Source: Pusillimonas caeni (lineage in GTDB: Bacteria > Pseudomonadota > Gammaproteobacteria > Burkholderiales > Burkholderiaceae_B). From it: DNA of 64,000 bases. Below the pieces are notes generated by a model that saw nothing but the letters and a program-made list of their open reading frames with translations, was not told where the DNA came from and did not search any database. A program made the translations under genes and the position numbers. This document shows, piece by piece, positions 44,669 through 51,713 of this stretch (within the stretch, counting starts at the first letter, position 1; each line of letters begins with the position of its first letter). Location of the stretch: positions 1 to 64,000 of the forward strand of contig NZ_PDUW01000011.1 in assembly GCF_003545815.1 (NCBI RefSeq). Direction: 5' to 3'.

Positions 44669-45016
44669 TCAGCAGCAGTCGCAGCCATACCCTTCCGGAA
44701 CAATCAGCGCGGGCTTCATCCAGTGAAACGGCAGATCGTCTTCGCCGACCTCGTGCAGAGGCTTGAATACCTTGAACTGATGGCGGTCGGCCGGGCTGGT
44801 CCAGAAGACCACCACGGTCTCGAGCGGCGGACAGCCGGGCGAGGCGCAGGCCACCTCGGTCACCAGCAGCGGCGTGTCTTCGTCCAGTTCGAAGCGTTCG
44901 CGGGTCATGGCCTTGACGCGTTCCATGGATGCGAGATGGGAAGCTTCGCGCCGGAAGGATCCCATTCTTCCGGCGCCCGAAAAGGCCCGGAAGGGAGAGT
45001 GCGTCGAACCGTTCAT
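44669..45016 (-). CDS. Small cysteine-containing protein of unknown function
   Basis: A 115-aa protein. The conserved-looking core is LLVTEVACASPGCPPLETVVVFW, followed by a short beta-rich stretch and a Cys-rich end (EGYGCDCC). I recall similar small proteins with the xCxxPGCPPxETV pattern beside CobW-type genes in proteobacteria, but no function is known to me. Five cysteines without a signal peptide suggest metal binding in the cytoplasm. It lies between operators 4 and 5, upstream of the minus-strand operon that contains the CobW gene. Confidence 0.6.
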   Translation of the reverse strand: MNGSTHSPFRAFSGAGRMGSFRREASHLASMERVKAMTRERFELDEDTPLLVTEVACASPGCPPLETVVVFWTSPADRHQFKVFKPLHEVGEDDLPFHWMKPALIVPEGYGCDCC

Positions 45017-45040
45017 CGGACTTCCCCGGGTGACTGAATA

Positions 45041-45059
45041 TTTTCCATTATACAGAACG
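45041..45059. promoter_or_regulatory. IclR-type operator 5
   Basis: TTTTCC-ATTATAC-AGAACG, 9 of 12 arm positions. It lies between the divergent small Cys protein gene and solute-binding protein 3 and could serve both. Confidence 0.5.
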
Positions 45060-45170
45060 ACGTTTCATTTTAATTGCCCTTGCCGAAATATGTCCGTACA
45101 ATGAATCGCACAAGAGGCATGCATTGCATGCGGCAAAACGAGACGAGACCCCGAGCTGAATGGAGGAAGC

Positions 45171-46220
45171 ATGAACAACAGGTGGACAGTCTGGATGCTG
45201 GCGCTGGCAACGGCCTTATGCATCTATGCGCCGGGCGGGAAGGCCCAGGAGGCATCTCCCAACGAGGCGATCTACCAGTATCAGGGCCCGGACCGCGAAC
45301 AGAAGCTGATCGAGGCCGCGCGCAAGGAAGGCTCGCTCACTCTCTACACTTCGCTGGCCACATCGGAGTCCCGCCCGCTGGCCCAGGCCTTCGAGGACAA
45401 GTACGGCATCAAGGTGACGCTATGGCGTTCCACCAGCGACAAGGTGGTGCAGCGCGCCGTCACCGAGGCGCGGGGCGGGCGGCACGCCGTCGACGTGGTG
45501 GAGACCAACGGTCCCGAGATGGAGATGCTGGCGCGTGAAAAACTGCTGGCCCACTTCGAAAGCCCCCATATCGCCGACCTGCCGGCGTCCGCGCGGCCGG
45601 CGCACGGCCTTTGGGTGACCGACCGGCTGAATTTCTTCGTGGTGGCGTACAACACCAATCTGGTCAAGAAAGACGAATTGCCCGAGCAGTACGAAGGCTT
45701 TCTCGATCCGAAATGGCAGGGCAAGATAGGCCTGGAGGCCACCGACGTCGAGTGGATGGCCACCCTCATCAAAGAGCGCGGGCGCGACAAGGGCGAAGAC
45801 TTCTTCCGCAAGCTGGCCGCCATGAGGCCGGACGTGCGCAAGGGCCACATGCTGCTGTCCGAAATGGTGGGGGCGGGCGAGGTGCCGGTGGCCCTCACCG
45901 TCTACAACTCCGAAATCGAGTCCATCTCCCGCCGCGGCGGGCCGGTGGCCTGGAAGCCGGTCCAGCCCGTGGTGGGCCGCCCGCAGGGCATAGGCGTGAT
46001 GCGCAATGCGCCCAATCCGCACGCCGCGCTGCTGTTCGCGGACTTCGTCCTGTCGCGCGAAGGCCAGGAGTTCTTCCATTCGATGGGGCGCATCCCGGCC
46101 AGCGAAAGCGTCAAGACCGACCTCAAGGCGTTTCCCTACATCATGGTCGATCCGGCCACGGTGCTGGACGAGCACGACGAGTGGTACGGATTGTGGAACG
46201 AACTGTTCCTGACCCGTTGA
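45171..46220 (+). CDS. Periplasmic solute-binding protein 3 (ABC uptake)
   Basis: A 349-aa member of the same paralog set. The signal peptide ends CIYAPGGKA-Q. The mature protein opens IYQYQGPDREQKLIEAARKE and contains YGIKVTLWRSTSDKVVQRAV, YNTNLVKKDELP, DPKWQGKIGLEATDVEWMATL and GEVPVALTVYNSE. It is the more divergent copy: GIGVMRNAPNPHAALLFADF and a methionine-glycine GRIPASESVKTD segment replace the usual DYVPTN. A ribosome-binding site (GGAGGAAGC) precedes the ATG. It has its own operator and is followed by the IclR gene. Confidence 0.85.
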   Translation: MNNRWTVWMLALATALCIYAPGGKAQEASPNEAIYQYQGPDREQKLIEAARKEGSLTLYTSLATSESRPLAQAFEDKYGIKVTLWRSTSDKVVQRAVTEARGGRHAVDVVETNGPEMEMLAREKLLAHFESPHIADLPASARPAHGLWVTDRLNFFVVAYNTNLVKKDELPEQYEGFLDPKWQGKIGLEATDVEWMATLIKERGRDKGEDFFRKLAAMRPDVRKGHMLLSEMVGAGEVPVALTVYNSEIESISRRGGPVAWKPVQPVVGRPQGIGVMRNAPNPHAALLFADFVLSREGQEFFHSMGRIPASESVKTDLKAFPYIMVDPATVLDEHDEWYGLWNELFLTR

Positions 46221-46251
46221 CGGTATGGACGGAGGCAGCGGCGGCAATGAC

Positions 46252-46279
46252 TTTACGCTACACTGCTGTTCTGTATAAC
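46252..46279 (+). promoter_or_regulatory. iclR promoter overlapped by its operator
   Basis: TTTACG (46252-46257), a 16-bp spacer and TATAAC (46274-46279). The -10 hexamer is the spacer of operator 6, so a bound regulator would occlude polymerase. Confidence 0.5.
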
Positions 46280-46285
46280 AGAAAA
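46267..46285. promoter_or_regulatory. IclR-type operator 6 (autoregulatory)
   Basis: TGTTCT-GTATAAC-AGAAAA, 10 of 12 arm positions, ending 11 bp before the iclR ATG and overlapping its -10 and the start of its ribosome-binding site. Suggests autoregulation. Confidence 0.7.
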
Positions 46286-46296
46286 GGACGGTGTTT

Positions 46297-47127
46297 ATGG
46301 AACAGGGTGCCAAAGTTTTGAAAGCCGCCAAGAAGCCGGCCAAACCCAAGACGCGACTGTCGTCGGTGGCCAATGCGATACGCATCATCAAGGTCTTTTC
46401 CGACGAAGAATACGAGATCGGCATCAGCGATCTGGGCAAGCGCCTGTCGCTGCCGAAAAGCACGGTCCATCGCCTGGCCAGCACGCTGGTCGATGCGGGC
46501 ATGCTGGAGCAGAATGCCGAGAACGGCAAATACAGGCTCGGCCTGACCATCTTCGAACTGGGCTCGCTGGTGCGGCGCAAAATGGATTTCTCCAACGAAG
46601 CCAAGCCCTATCTGATGGAACTGCGCGAGAAAACCGGCGAAACCGTATTGCTCAGCGTGCTGGAGCACAGCAGCATGCTGGTGATCAACAGTCTGGAGAG
46701 CAAATACTCTGTGCGCATGACGGTCGACGTGGGCGTGCGCCGCCATGCCTGCTACACGGCGGGCGGCAAGGCCTTGCTGGCCTTCCAGCCGGTCGAGGTC
46801 ATCGACGAGATCATCGCCGAGGGCTGGGAAGCCGAAACCGACAACACCATCACCGATCCCGCCGCCTTTCGCCAAGAGCTGGCCGGCATCCGCAGTTCCG
46901 GCTATGCCCTGGACGACGAAGAAGGCGAGATCGGCCTGCGCAGCATTGCCGTGCCCATCCGCGACCATGGCGGCAACGTGGTGGCGGCGGTCAGCGTGGT
47001 GGGGCCTTCGCAGCGCCTGACCAAGCGCATACTGGCCTCGTATGTGTCGGACGTGGTGTCGGCCGGCGAGGCGATTTCGCTGCGTCTGGGCTACCAGCCC
47101 TTGCGCAACGCGCGACGCCGGGCCTGA
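46297..47127 (+). CDS. IclR-family transcriptional regulator
   Basis: A 276-aa regulator. After a basic N-terminal tail, the winged helix-turn-helix spans about residues 22-80 (SSVANAIRIIKVFSDEE, ISDLGKRLSLPKSTVHRLASTLVDAGML). The IclR ligand-binding domain follows (about 95-265), with GVRRHACYTAGGKALLAF and GYALDDEEGEIGLRSIAVPI. ATG at 46297 fits AGGA eight bases upstream; a GTG two codons earlier is possible. It is the only regulator gene in the island, and sites like its own operator occur at seven other starts, so I take it as the regulon controller. Confidence 0.9.
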   Translation: MEQGAKVLKAAKKPAKPKTRLSSVANAIRIIKVFSDEEYEIGISDLGKRLSLPKSTVHRLASTLVDAGMLEQNAENGKYRLGLTIFELGSLVRRKMDFSNEAKPYLMELREKTGETVLLSVLEHSSMLVINSLESKYSVRMTVDVGVRRHACYTAGGKALLAFQPVEVIDEIIAEGWEAETDNTITDPAAFRQELAGIRSSGYALDDEEGEIGLRSIAVPIRDHGGNVVAAVSVVGPSQRLTKRILASYVSDVVSAGEAISLRLGYQPLRNARRRA

Positions 47128-47148
47128 CCGGCGCCCAAGGTCGCAACC

Positions 47149-47179
47149 AGCCGCCAAGCCGAGCTTGGCGGCTATTTTT
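47149..47179 (+). terminator. Intrinsic terminator of iclR
   Basis: AGCCGCCAAGC - CGA - GCTTGGCGGCT, followed by ATTTTT. Ends the iclR transcript 20-50 bp after its stop. Confidence 0.85.
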
Positions 47180-47197
47180 GAAGCAACACAAATTTAC

Positions 47198-47223
47198 AGA
47201 ACACTATTCAACATATCGGAACA
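47198..47223. promoter_or_regulatory. IclR-type operator 7 (tandem half-sites, 20-bp period)
   Basis: AGAACA at 47198-47203 and GGAACA at 47218-47223 are spaced exactly 20 bp. The second belongs to TATTCA-ACATATC-GGAACA (9 of 12 arm positions). It sits 75 bp upstream of the second Pht5-like gene. Confidence 0.55.
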
Positions 47224-47298
47224 GCAGGCGGACAACCGCCCTGTTTCTTTCAACGAGGAATGGTCCCGGCCGAAGCCGGGCGGAGGAAAGGAGACGAA

Positions 47299-48288
47299 GT
47301 GGCCAAGCTGAGAATGACATTTGCCTGCTGGAACTACGACCGCACGCGCGCGCTGATGGACGATAGCGTACGGCCCGACGGCATCGAGCTCAATTATCTG
47401 AACCTGTCGGTGGAAGAGACCTTCTTCCGCATGCTCAGGCATCGGGAGTTCGACGCGGCCGAGATGTCCCTGTCCTCGTACACGATGTCCCTGTTCCGGG
47501 ACAGCCCCTTCATCGCCATACCGGTGTTCCCCTCGCGCTTTTTCCGCCATTCCTGCATCTATGTCAACGCGAACAGCGGCATCAAGGAGCCGAAGGACCT
47601 GATCGGAAAGCGGGTGGGCTGTCCCGAATACCAGATGACGGCCCCGGCCTGGATACGCGGCATACTTGCCGACGAATACGGCGTGCCGGTCGATAGCGTC
47701 ACCTATTGCACCGGCGGCGAAGAAGAGCCCAACAGGCCCGAGAAGCTGAAGCTGGATCTGCCGTCCAACATCCGCGTCGAGCCGATCGGCCCGGACAAGA
47801 CCCTGTCGTCCATGCTGGCCAGCGGCGAGATCGATGCGCTGTACACGGCCCGCATGCCTTCGAGCTACCGGAACGCGGGCGGCAAGGTCAAGCGCCTGTT
47901 CGAAGACTACGTGCCCCTGGAGCAGGATTATTTCAAGCGCACCGGCATTTTCCCCATCATGCATACGGTGGTGATACGCCGTGATGTCTATGAGCGCGAC
48001 CGCTGGGTGGCGCAATCGTTGTACAAGGCGTTGTGCGAGGCCCAGCGCATCACCTACGAGGACCTGTACCAGACCGCCGCGCTCAAGGCCATGCTGCCCT
48101 GGACGGCCGCGCACGTCGAGCAGGCCCGCCGCGACATGGGCGACGATTTCTGGCCCTACGGTTTCGCGCGCAACGAGCACACGCTTTCCACTTTCCTGCG
48201 TTACTCGCACGAGCAGGGCCTGTCCAAGCGCCGCCTAGACCCCCACGACCTCTTCGCCCCTGAAACTCTGGAGGAGTTCCGGGTTTGA
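47299..48288 (+). CDS. 4,5-dihydroxyphthalate decarboxylase-like protein, copy 2
   Basis: A 329-aa protein of the same family as the one at 43.6 kb, again without signal peptide. Blocks include LRMTFACWNYDRTRALMDDSV, FDAAEMSLSSYTMSLFRDSPFIAIPVF, GKRVGCPEYQMTAPAWIRGILADEYG and FPIMHTVVIRRDVYE. GTG at 47299 follows AAAGGAG at good distance. The C-terminus DLFAPETLEEFRV runs into a direct-repeat unit: the stop codon (48286-48288) lies inside the repeat. Decarboxylation of a dihydroxy aromatic dicarboxylate is the family role; the substrate here is unknown. Confidence 0.8.
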   Translation: MAKLRMTFACWNYDRTRALMDDSVRPDGIELNYLNLSVEETFFRMLRHREFDAAEMSLSSYTMSLFRDSPFIAIPVFPSRFFRHSCIYVNANSGIKEPKDLIGKRVGCPEYQMTAPAWIRGILADEYGVPVDSVTYCTGGEEEPNRPEKLKLDLPSNIRVEPIGPDKTLSSMLASGEIDALYTARMPSSYRNAGGKVKRLFEDYVPLEQDYFKRTGIFPIMHTVVIRRDVYERDRWVAQSLYKALCEAQRITYEDLYQTAALKAMLPWTAAHVEQARRDMGDDFWPYGFARNEHTLSTFLRYSHEQGLSKRRLDPHDLFAPETLEEFRV

Positions 48289-48373
48289 GCTAAGCAAACC
48301 CGAAACCGACAGGTTTGGGTTTGAGCTAAGCGAAGCGACTGTCAAATCCGAAACCGACTGGGTTGGGTTTGAG
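48281..48373. repeat. Short direct repeats
   Basis: GGGTTTGAGCTAAGC occurs at 48281-48295 and 48317-48331, with a partial third copy GGGTTTGAG at 48365-48373. CCGAAACCGAC occurs at 48300-48310 and 48348-48358 between them. The first unit covers the stop codon of the upstream gene. Confidence 0.8.
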
Positions 48374-48736
48374 CCGGGGGTTAGTTGGGTTCTTGAGCCG
48401 GGCGAGGGGCGGAGGGTCTTTTGCAGTCCACATCATGCGGCCCTTCGGGCTTCCCGAATTTCTCTTGCCTGGTCGGGCGGCGGCAGAACTCGACCTCAGC
48501 GCTTCGCGCTTCGGGATTCGGACAGGCTGTCGCCGAAAGCCCCCGACCAGGCAAGAGAAATTCGGCGCATGCTGGATGGACTGCAAAAGACCCTCCGCCC
48601 CTTGCCCTGAAGGTTGCCTTCAATTGGTCGACCGGGTCTGCATCAACCAACCACGGTATCAATTCAAATCGAGCGTATTCAAGAACACCTCAAGTCGAAC
48701 ACCAAAAGAGGTACTGGAAGTAAAAGGAAGAGAGAA
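48289..48736. other. Repeat-rich region between the second Pht5-like gene and eutA copy 2 (448 bp)
   Basis: No gene that I can support, although open frames exist on both strands. It contains short direct repeats (48281-48373) and a 198-bp interrupted palindrome (48405-48602). The ribosome-binding site AGGAAGAGAG of the downstream EutA-like gene ends it. No operator of the IclR motif is seen here. Confidence 0.7.
48405..48602. repeat. 198-bp interrupted palindrome (long hairpin or MITE-like element)
   Basis: The outer arms 48405-48430 and 48577-48602 are perfect 26-bp complements (core GGAGGGTCTTTTGCAGTCCA). The inner arms 48455-48477 and 48542-48564 are perfect 23-bp complements (core TTTCTCTTGCCTGGTCGG). 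The 64-bp central loop may fold further (CGCTTCGCGCTTCGG). Folded, it makes a hairpin of nearly 50 paired bases. Confidence 0.85.
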
Positions 48737-50611
48737 ATGATTGAAGACAAGAAACCCGACGACAAGAATCCGCCCGCGAAAGGGGGGCACAGCCTGGACG
48801 ACCACCGGCTGGGCGACCTCTATTACGACCATGTGCACCTGCCCGGCGAGGAGTCGGACCACGATCACGACGATTTCGAATCGCTGGGGCCGCTCGAGGA
48901 CAATCCCATCTGGCAGCAGGACCACGTCACCCTGGTCAGCGTCGGCATCGACATCGGTTCCTCCGGAACCCAGGTGGTGTTCTCGCGCATCAACCTGCGC
49001 CGCCTTGGCGAGGATCTTTCCAGCCGTTATTTCGTGGTCGACCGCGAAACACTGTATCAATCGCCCGTGGCGCTGACCCCCTACCAGAGCGAGACCCGCA
49101 TCGACGAGTCGGCGCTGGGCGGCATCATCGACGAGGCCTACCAGGCGGCCAGGCTGCATCCCGACGACATCGATACCGGCGCGGTCATCCTCACCGGCGA
49201 AGCCCTGCGGCGCGAGAACGCGCAAGCCATTTCCGACGTGATCGCCGATCGGGGCGGGGAATTCGTCTGCGCCACGGCGGGCCATCACATGGAATCCATG
49301 CTGGCGGCCTACGGCTCGGGCGCGGCGCGGGCCTCCCATGACCTGGGCAAGCGCATCCTGAACGTCGACATCGGCGGCGGCACGACCAAGCTGGCCGTGG
49401 TCGAAAAGGGCAAGGTGCTGGGCACGGCGGCCATCCACATCGGCGGCCGCCTGCAGGTGGTCGACGAGCAGGGCCGCATCGTCCGGCTGGATCCGGCCGG
49501 ACGCCACCTGGCAAGCGAGGCGGGGTTCTCCTGGAGGCTGGGCGACCGCGTCAGTCGCGACGACATGAAGAAGCTGGCCGACTGGATGGCGGACGCCCTC
49601 GTGACCGCCGTCGGCCGACGCCCGCTGCCGCCCGAGATCGATCTTCTGTACCTGACCGACCCCCTGCCGGACTTCGGTCCGATAGAGGGCGTGATGTTCT
49701 CCGGGGGCGTCTCCGAGTACATCTACGAGCACGAAGAACGCGACTTCGGCGACATGGGCAAGCTGCTGGGCACGGCGCTGCGCCGCCGGCTGGACGAAGG
49801 GCGCCTGCCCTGGTCGCGCCTGCCCGAGGGCGAATGCATACGCGCCACGGCGCTGGGGGCGTCCGAATATTCGGTACAGCTCAGCGGCAACACGACCTAC
49901 ATCTCCAGCCCGGGCCGCTTGCTGCCGCGGCGCAATGTGCAGGTGCTGCTGCCCGCGTACGACTGTTCCGGCGAGATCGTTCCGGACGACCTGGCGCAGG
50001 CCATACGCGAGCACTTTACCCAGTTCGACCTGGTCGAGGGCGAGAACGAGGTGGCGCTGGCCTTCCGCTGGAGCGGCCCGCCTTCTTACACGCGCATCCG
50101 CGCCTTCGCCGACGGCGTCATCCAGGGCATGAACTCGACGCTGGCCCAGGAGAAACCGCTCTATCTCATTCTGGACGGCGACCTGGCGCACACGCTGGGC
50201 GCCCTGCTGCGCGAAGAACTGGAGCTCAAGAGCGACGTGCTGGTGATCGACGGCGTGATTCTGTGGGACTTCGATTACATCGATCTGGGCCGCATCCGCA
50301 TGCCTTCGCAAACCGTGCCCGTCACGGTCAAGTCGCTGGTCTTCAGCCAGGACCCGCGCACGCCCGCCGGCAATGTGCGCACCGACCTCAAGTACCGCCC
50401 GCACGCCCACGAGCACGGCAGCCGGCCGCACGCGCATCATCATCATGGGCACGCGCACGACCATGATCACGGCCACGATCATGCGCATGCGGACAGGCAG
50501 GATCATGGCCACGCCCACAGCCACGAGCATGATCATGAACACAGCCATGCCCACGGCCGTGAGGGCGGCGGCGGACATGAGGATCGCCGGAGCGAGGACC
50601 GGAACGCATGA
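48737..50611 (+). CDS. EutA-like reactivating-factor ATPase, copy 2, with His-rich metal-binding tail
   Basis: A 624-aa EutA-family protein. An acidic/His N-terminal extension (YYDHVHLPGEESDHDHDD) precedes the nucleotide-binding motifs GIDIGSSGTQVVF, NVDIGGGTTKLAV and MFSGGVSEYIYE, which match copy 1 almost position by position. The last 70 residues are a His/Asp/Glu-rich tail (HAHHHHGHAHDHDHGHDH-like runs), as seen in UreE, HypB or SlyD metallochaperones. EutA proteins I know lack such tails. It is followed by a class II aldolase gene. I infer metal loading or exchange on that or a related enzyme. Confidence 0.85.
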   Translation: MIEDKKPDDKNPPAKGGHSLDDHRLGDLYYDHVHLPGEESDHDHDDFESLGPLEDNPIWQQDHVTLVSVGIDIGSSGTQVVFSRINLRRLGEDLSSRYFVVDRETLYQSPVALTPYQSETRIDESALGGIIDEAYQAARLHPDDIDTGAVILTGEALRRENAQAISDVIADRGGEFVCATAGHHMESMLAAYGSGAARASHDLGKRILNVDIGGGTTKLAVVEKGKVLGTAAIHIGGRLQVVDEQGRIVRLDPAGRHLASEAGFSWRLGDRVSRDDMKKLADWMADALVTAVGRRPLPPEIDLLYLTDPLPDFGPIEGVMFSGGVSEYIYEHEERDFGDMGKLLGTALRRRLDEGRLPWSRLPEGECIRATALGASEYSVQLSGNTTYISSPGRLLPRRNVQVLLPAYDCSGEIVPDDLAQAIREHFTQFDLVEGENEVALAFRWSGPPSYTRIRAFADGVIQGMNSTLAQEKPLYLILDGDLAHTLGALLREELELKSDVLVIDGVILWDFDYIDLGRIRMPSQTVPVTVKSLVFSQDPRTPAGNVRTDLKYRPHAHEHGSRPHAHHHHGHAHDHDHGHDHAHADRQDHGHAHSHEHDHEHSHAHGREGGGGHEDRRSEDRNA

Positions 50612-50756
50612 GATGTCCGGCCGGCGCAACGGTCGGCGCCACGCAGGCCGCAGACCGGTTTCCGGCTGGGTGAGACAAGAAACGCGCCGAGCGGGCGCCA
50701 GCCGGCGCGGCGCATCCAAGACACGCATCAGCGGCGCATCGCCGCAAGGAGGCCGA

Positions 50757-51434
50757 GTGGAGACAGATACCGCCAAGCTCAAGCAGATGCTGGTCGATGC
50801 CATCACGATGATGGAACGGGCCGGCATCATCGACTTCAATGGGCACTTCAGCGCCAGGCTGCCGGGCGATCGCATGCTGATCAATTCGGGCAGGTCGGTG
50901 CGCAGCGCGCTGACGGTGGACGACATCGTCACCATCGACCTGGACGGCAATCTCATCGAGGGCGATGCCGTGCCGCCCATGGAGTTCCACATCCACGCGC
51001 AGACCTACCGGCGCCGGCCGGACGTCAACGCGGTGGTGCATACCCATCCTTATTGGTCCACCCTGTTCAGCATGGCGGGCCAGCCGGTGCTGCCCGTCAT
51101 CATGCAGGCCGCGGTGCTCGGACCGATTCCGGTTTTTCCCAAGACGGCTTCCATCAATACGCGGCCATTGGGGGAGGAACTGGCCGAGTGCCTGGGCGAC
51201 AACCGGGTGGTGATGCTCAAGTCCCACGGCGCGGTGGCGGCCGGCGGCGATATTGTCGAGACTTTCGTTCTAGGGGTTTACCTTGAGGAAACCGCCCAGA
51301 AACAGTACATGGCGTCCCGGTTGGGAACGGTGACGGTCCTCGATGCGGAACAGGTGGACACCATTTCACGCAACCTGTGGAAGCCCCACCTGCTGCGCAA
51401 GGTCTGGGACTATCACTACGGAAAACGGGGCTGA
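50757..51434 (+). CDS. Class II aldolase/adducin-family protein
   Basis: A 225-aa metal-dependent protein of the AraD/FucA family. Zinc-type ligands are in VVHTHPYWS and in MLKSHGAVAAG; HFSARLPGDRMLIN is the phosphate/substrate-binding start. GTG at 50757 is favoured by AAGGAGG five bases upstream and gives a standard N-terminus. Some family members are decarboxylases of dihydroxy-aromatic acids, such as 3,4-dihydroxyphthalate decarboxylase; others are aldolases. With Pht5-like genes around, decarboxylation is a fair inference. It follows the His-tailed EutA-like gene by 145 bp. Confidence 0.82.
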   Translation: METDTAKLKQMLVDAITMMERAGIIDFNGHFSARLPGDRMLINSGRSVRSALTVDDIVTIDLDGNLIEGDAVPPMEFHIHAQTYRRRPDVNAVVHTHPYWSTLFSMAGQPVLPVIMQAAVLGPIPVFPKTASINTRPLGEELAECLGDNRVVMLKSHGAVAAGGDIVETFVLGVYLEETAQKQYMASRLGTVTVLDAEQVDTISRNLWKPHLLRKVWDYHYGKRG

Positions 51435-51572
51435 GCGGCGTTTTTCCTTGTCCCCCAATGTTGCCCGGCCTGATATTCAGAGTGCTGAGTATATTGCGTG
51501 GAGCCCCATTTCATGCGGTTTTTAAGAAGATTTTAAGTTTCTTCTTACAGCTTGGGCACGGGTCATTTTTTA

Positions 51573-51601
51573 TTGACACCGCCTTAAAGCGTTGGTAAAT
51601 T
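51573..51601 (+). promoter_or_regulatory. Sigma-70-like promoter of the ABC-transporter operon
   Basis: TTGACA (51573-51578), a 17-bp spacer and TAAATT (51596-51601). The expected start point lies in operator 8. Confidence 0.65.
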
Positions 51602-51606
51602 AGCCC

Positions 51607-51645
51607 AGGTCTACTATACAGACCGACGATCCGTATAGCAGAACA
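51607..51645. promoter_or_regulatory. IclR-type operator 8 (tandem, 20-bp period)
   Basis: AGGTCT-ACTATAC-AGACCG (51607-51625), an internally perfect GGTCT/AGACC repeat, followed by CGATCC-GTATAGC-AGAACA (51627-51645). The two right half-sites are spaced exactly 20 bp, as at operators 2, 3 and 7. It covers the predicted start of the transporter operon. Confidence 0.6.
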
Positions 51646-51713
51646 TAAATCATTCAATCAGAAACTGAGGCCGGATACAGGGCATCCGAGCTCTTCAGCA
51701 AGGAGACGCAGCA

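Noticed and set aside
48363-48740. Small open frames on both strands inside the palindrome region
   Set aside because: Explained by symmetry of the inverted repeat; no start signals and no recognisable product.
34297-50611. Ethanolamine utilisation locus
   Set aside because: Only EutA homologs are present. No eutB, eutC, shell protein or eutD/eutE-type gene occurs in the window.
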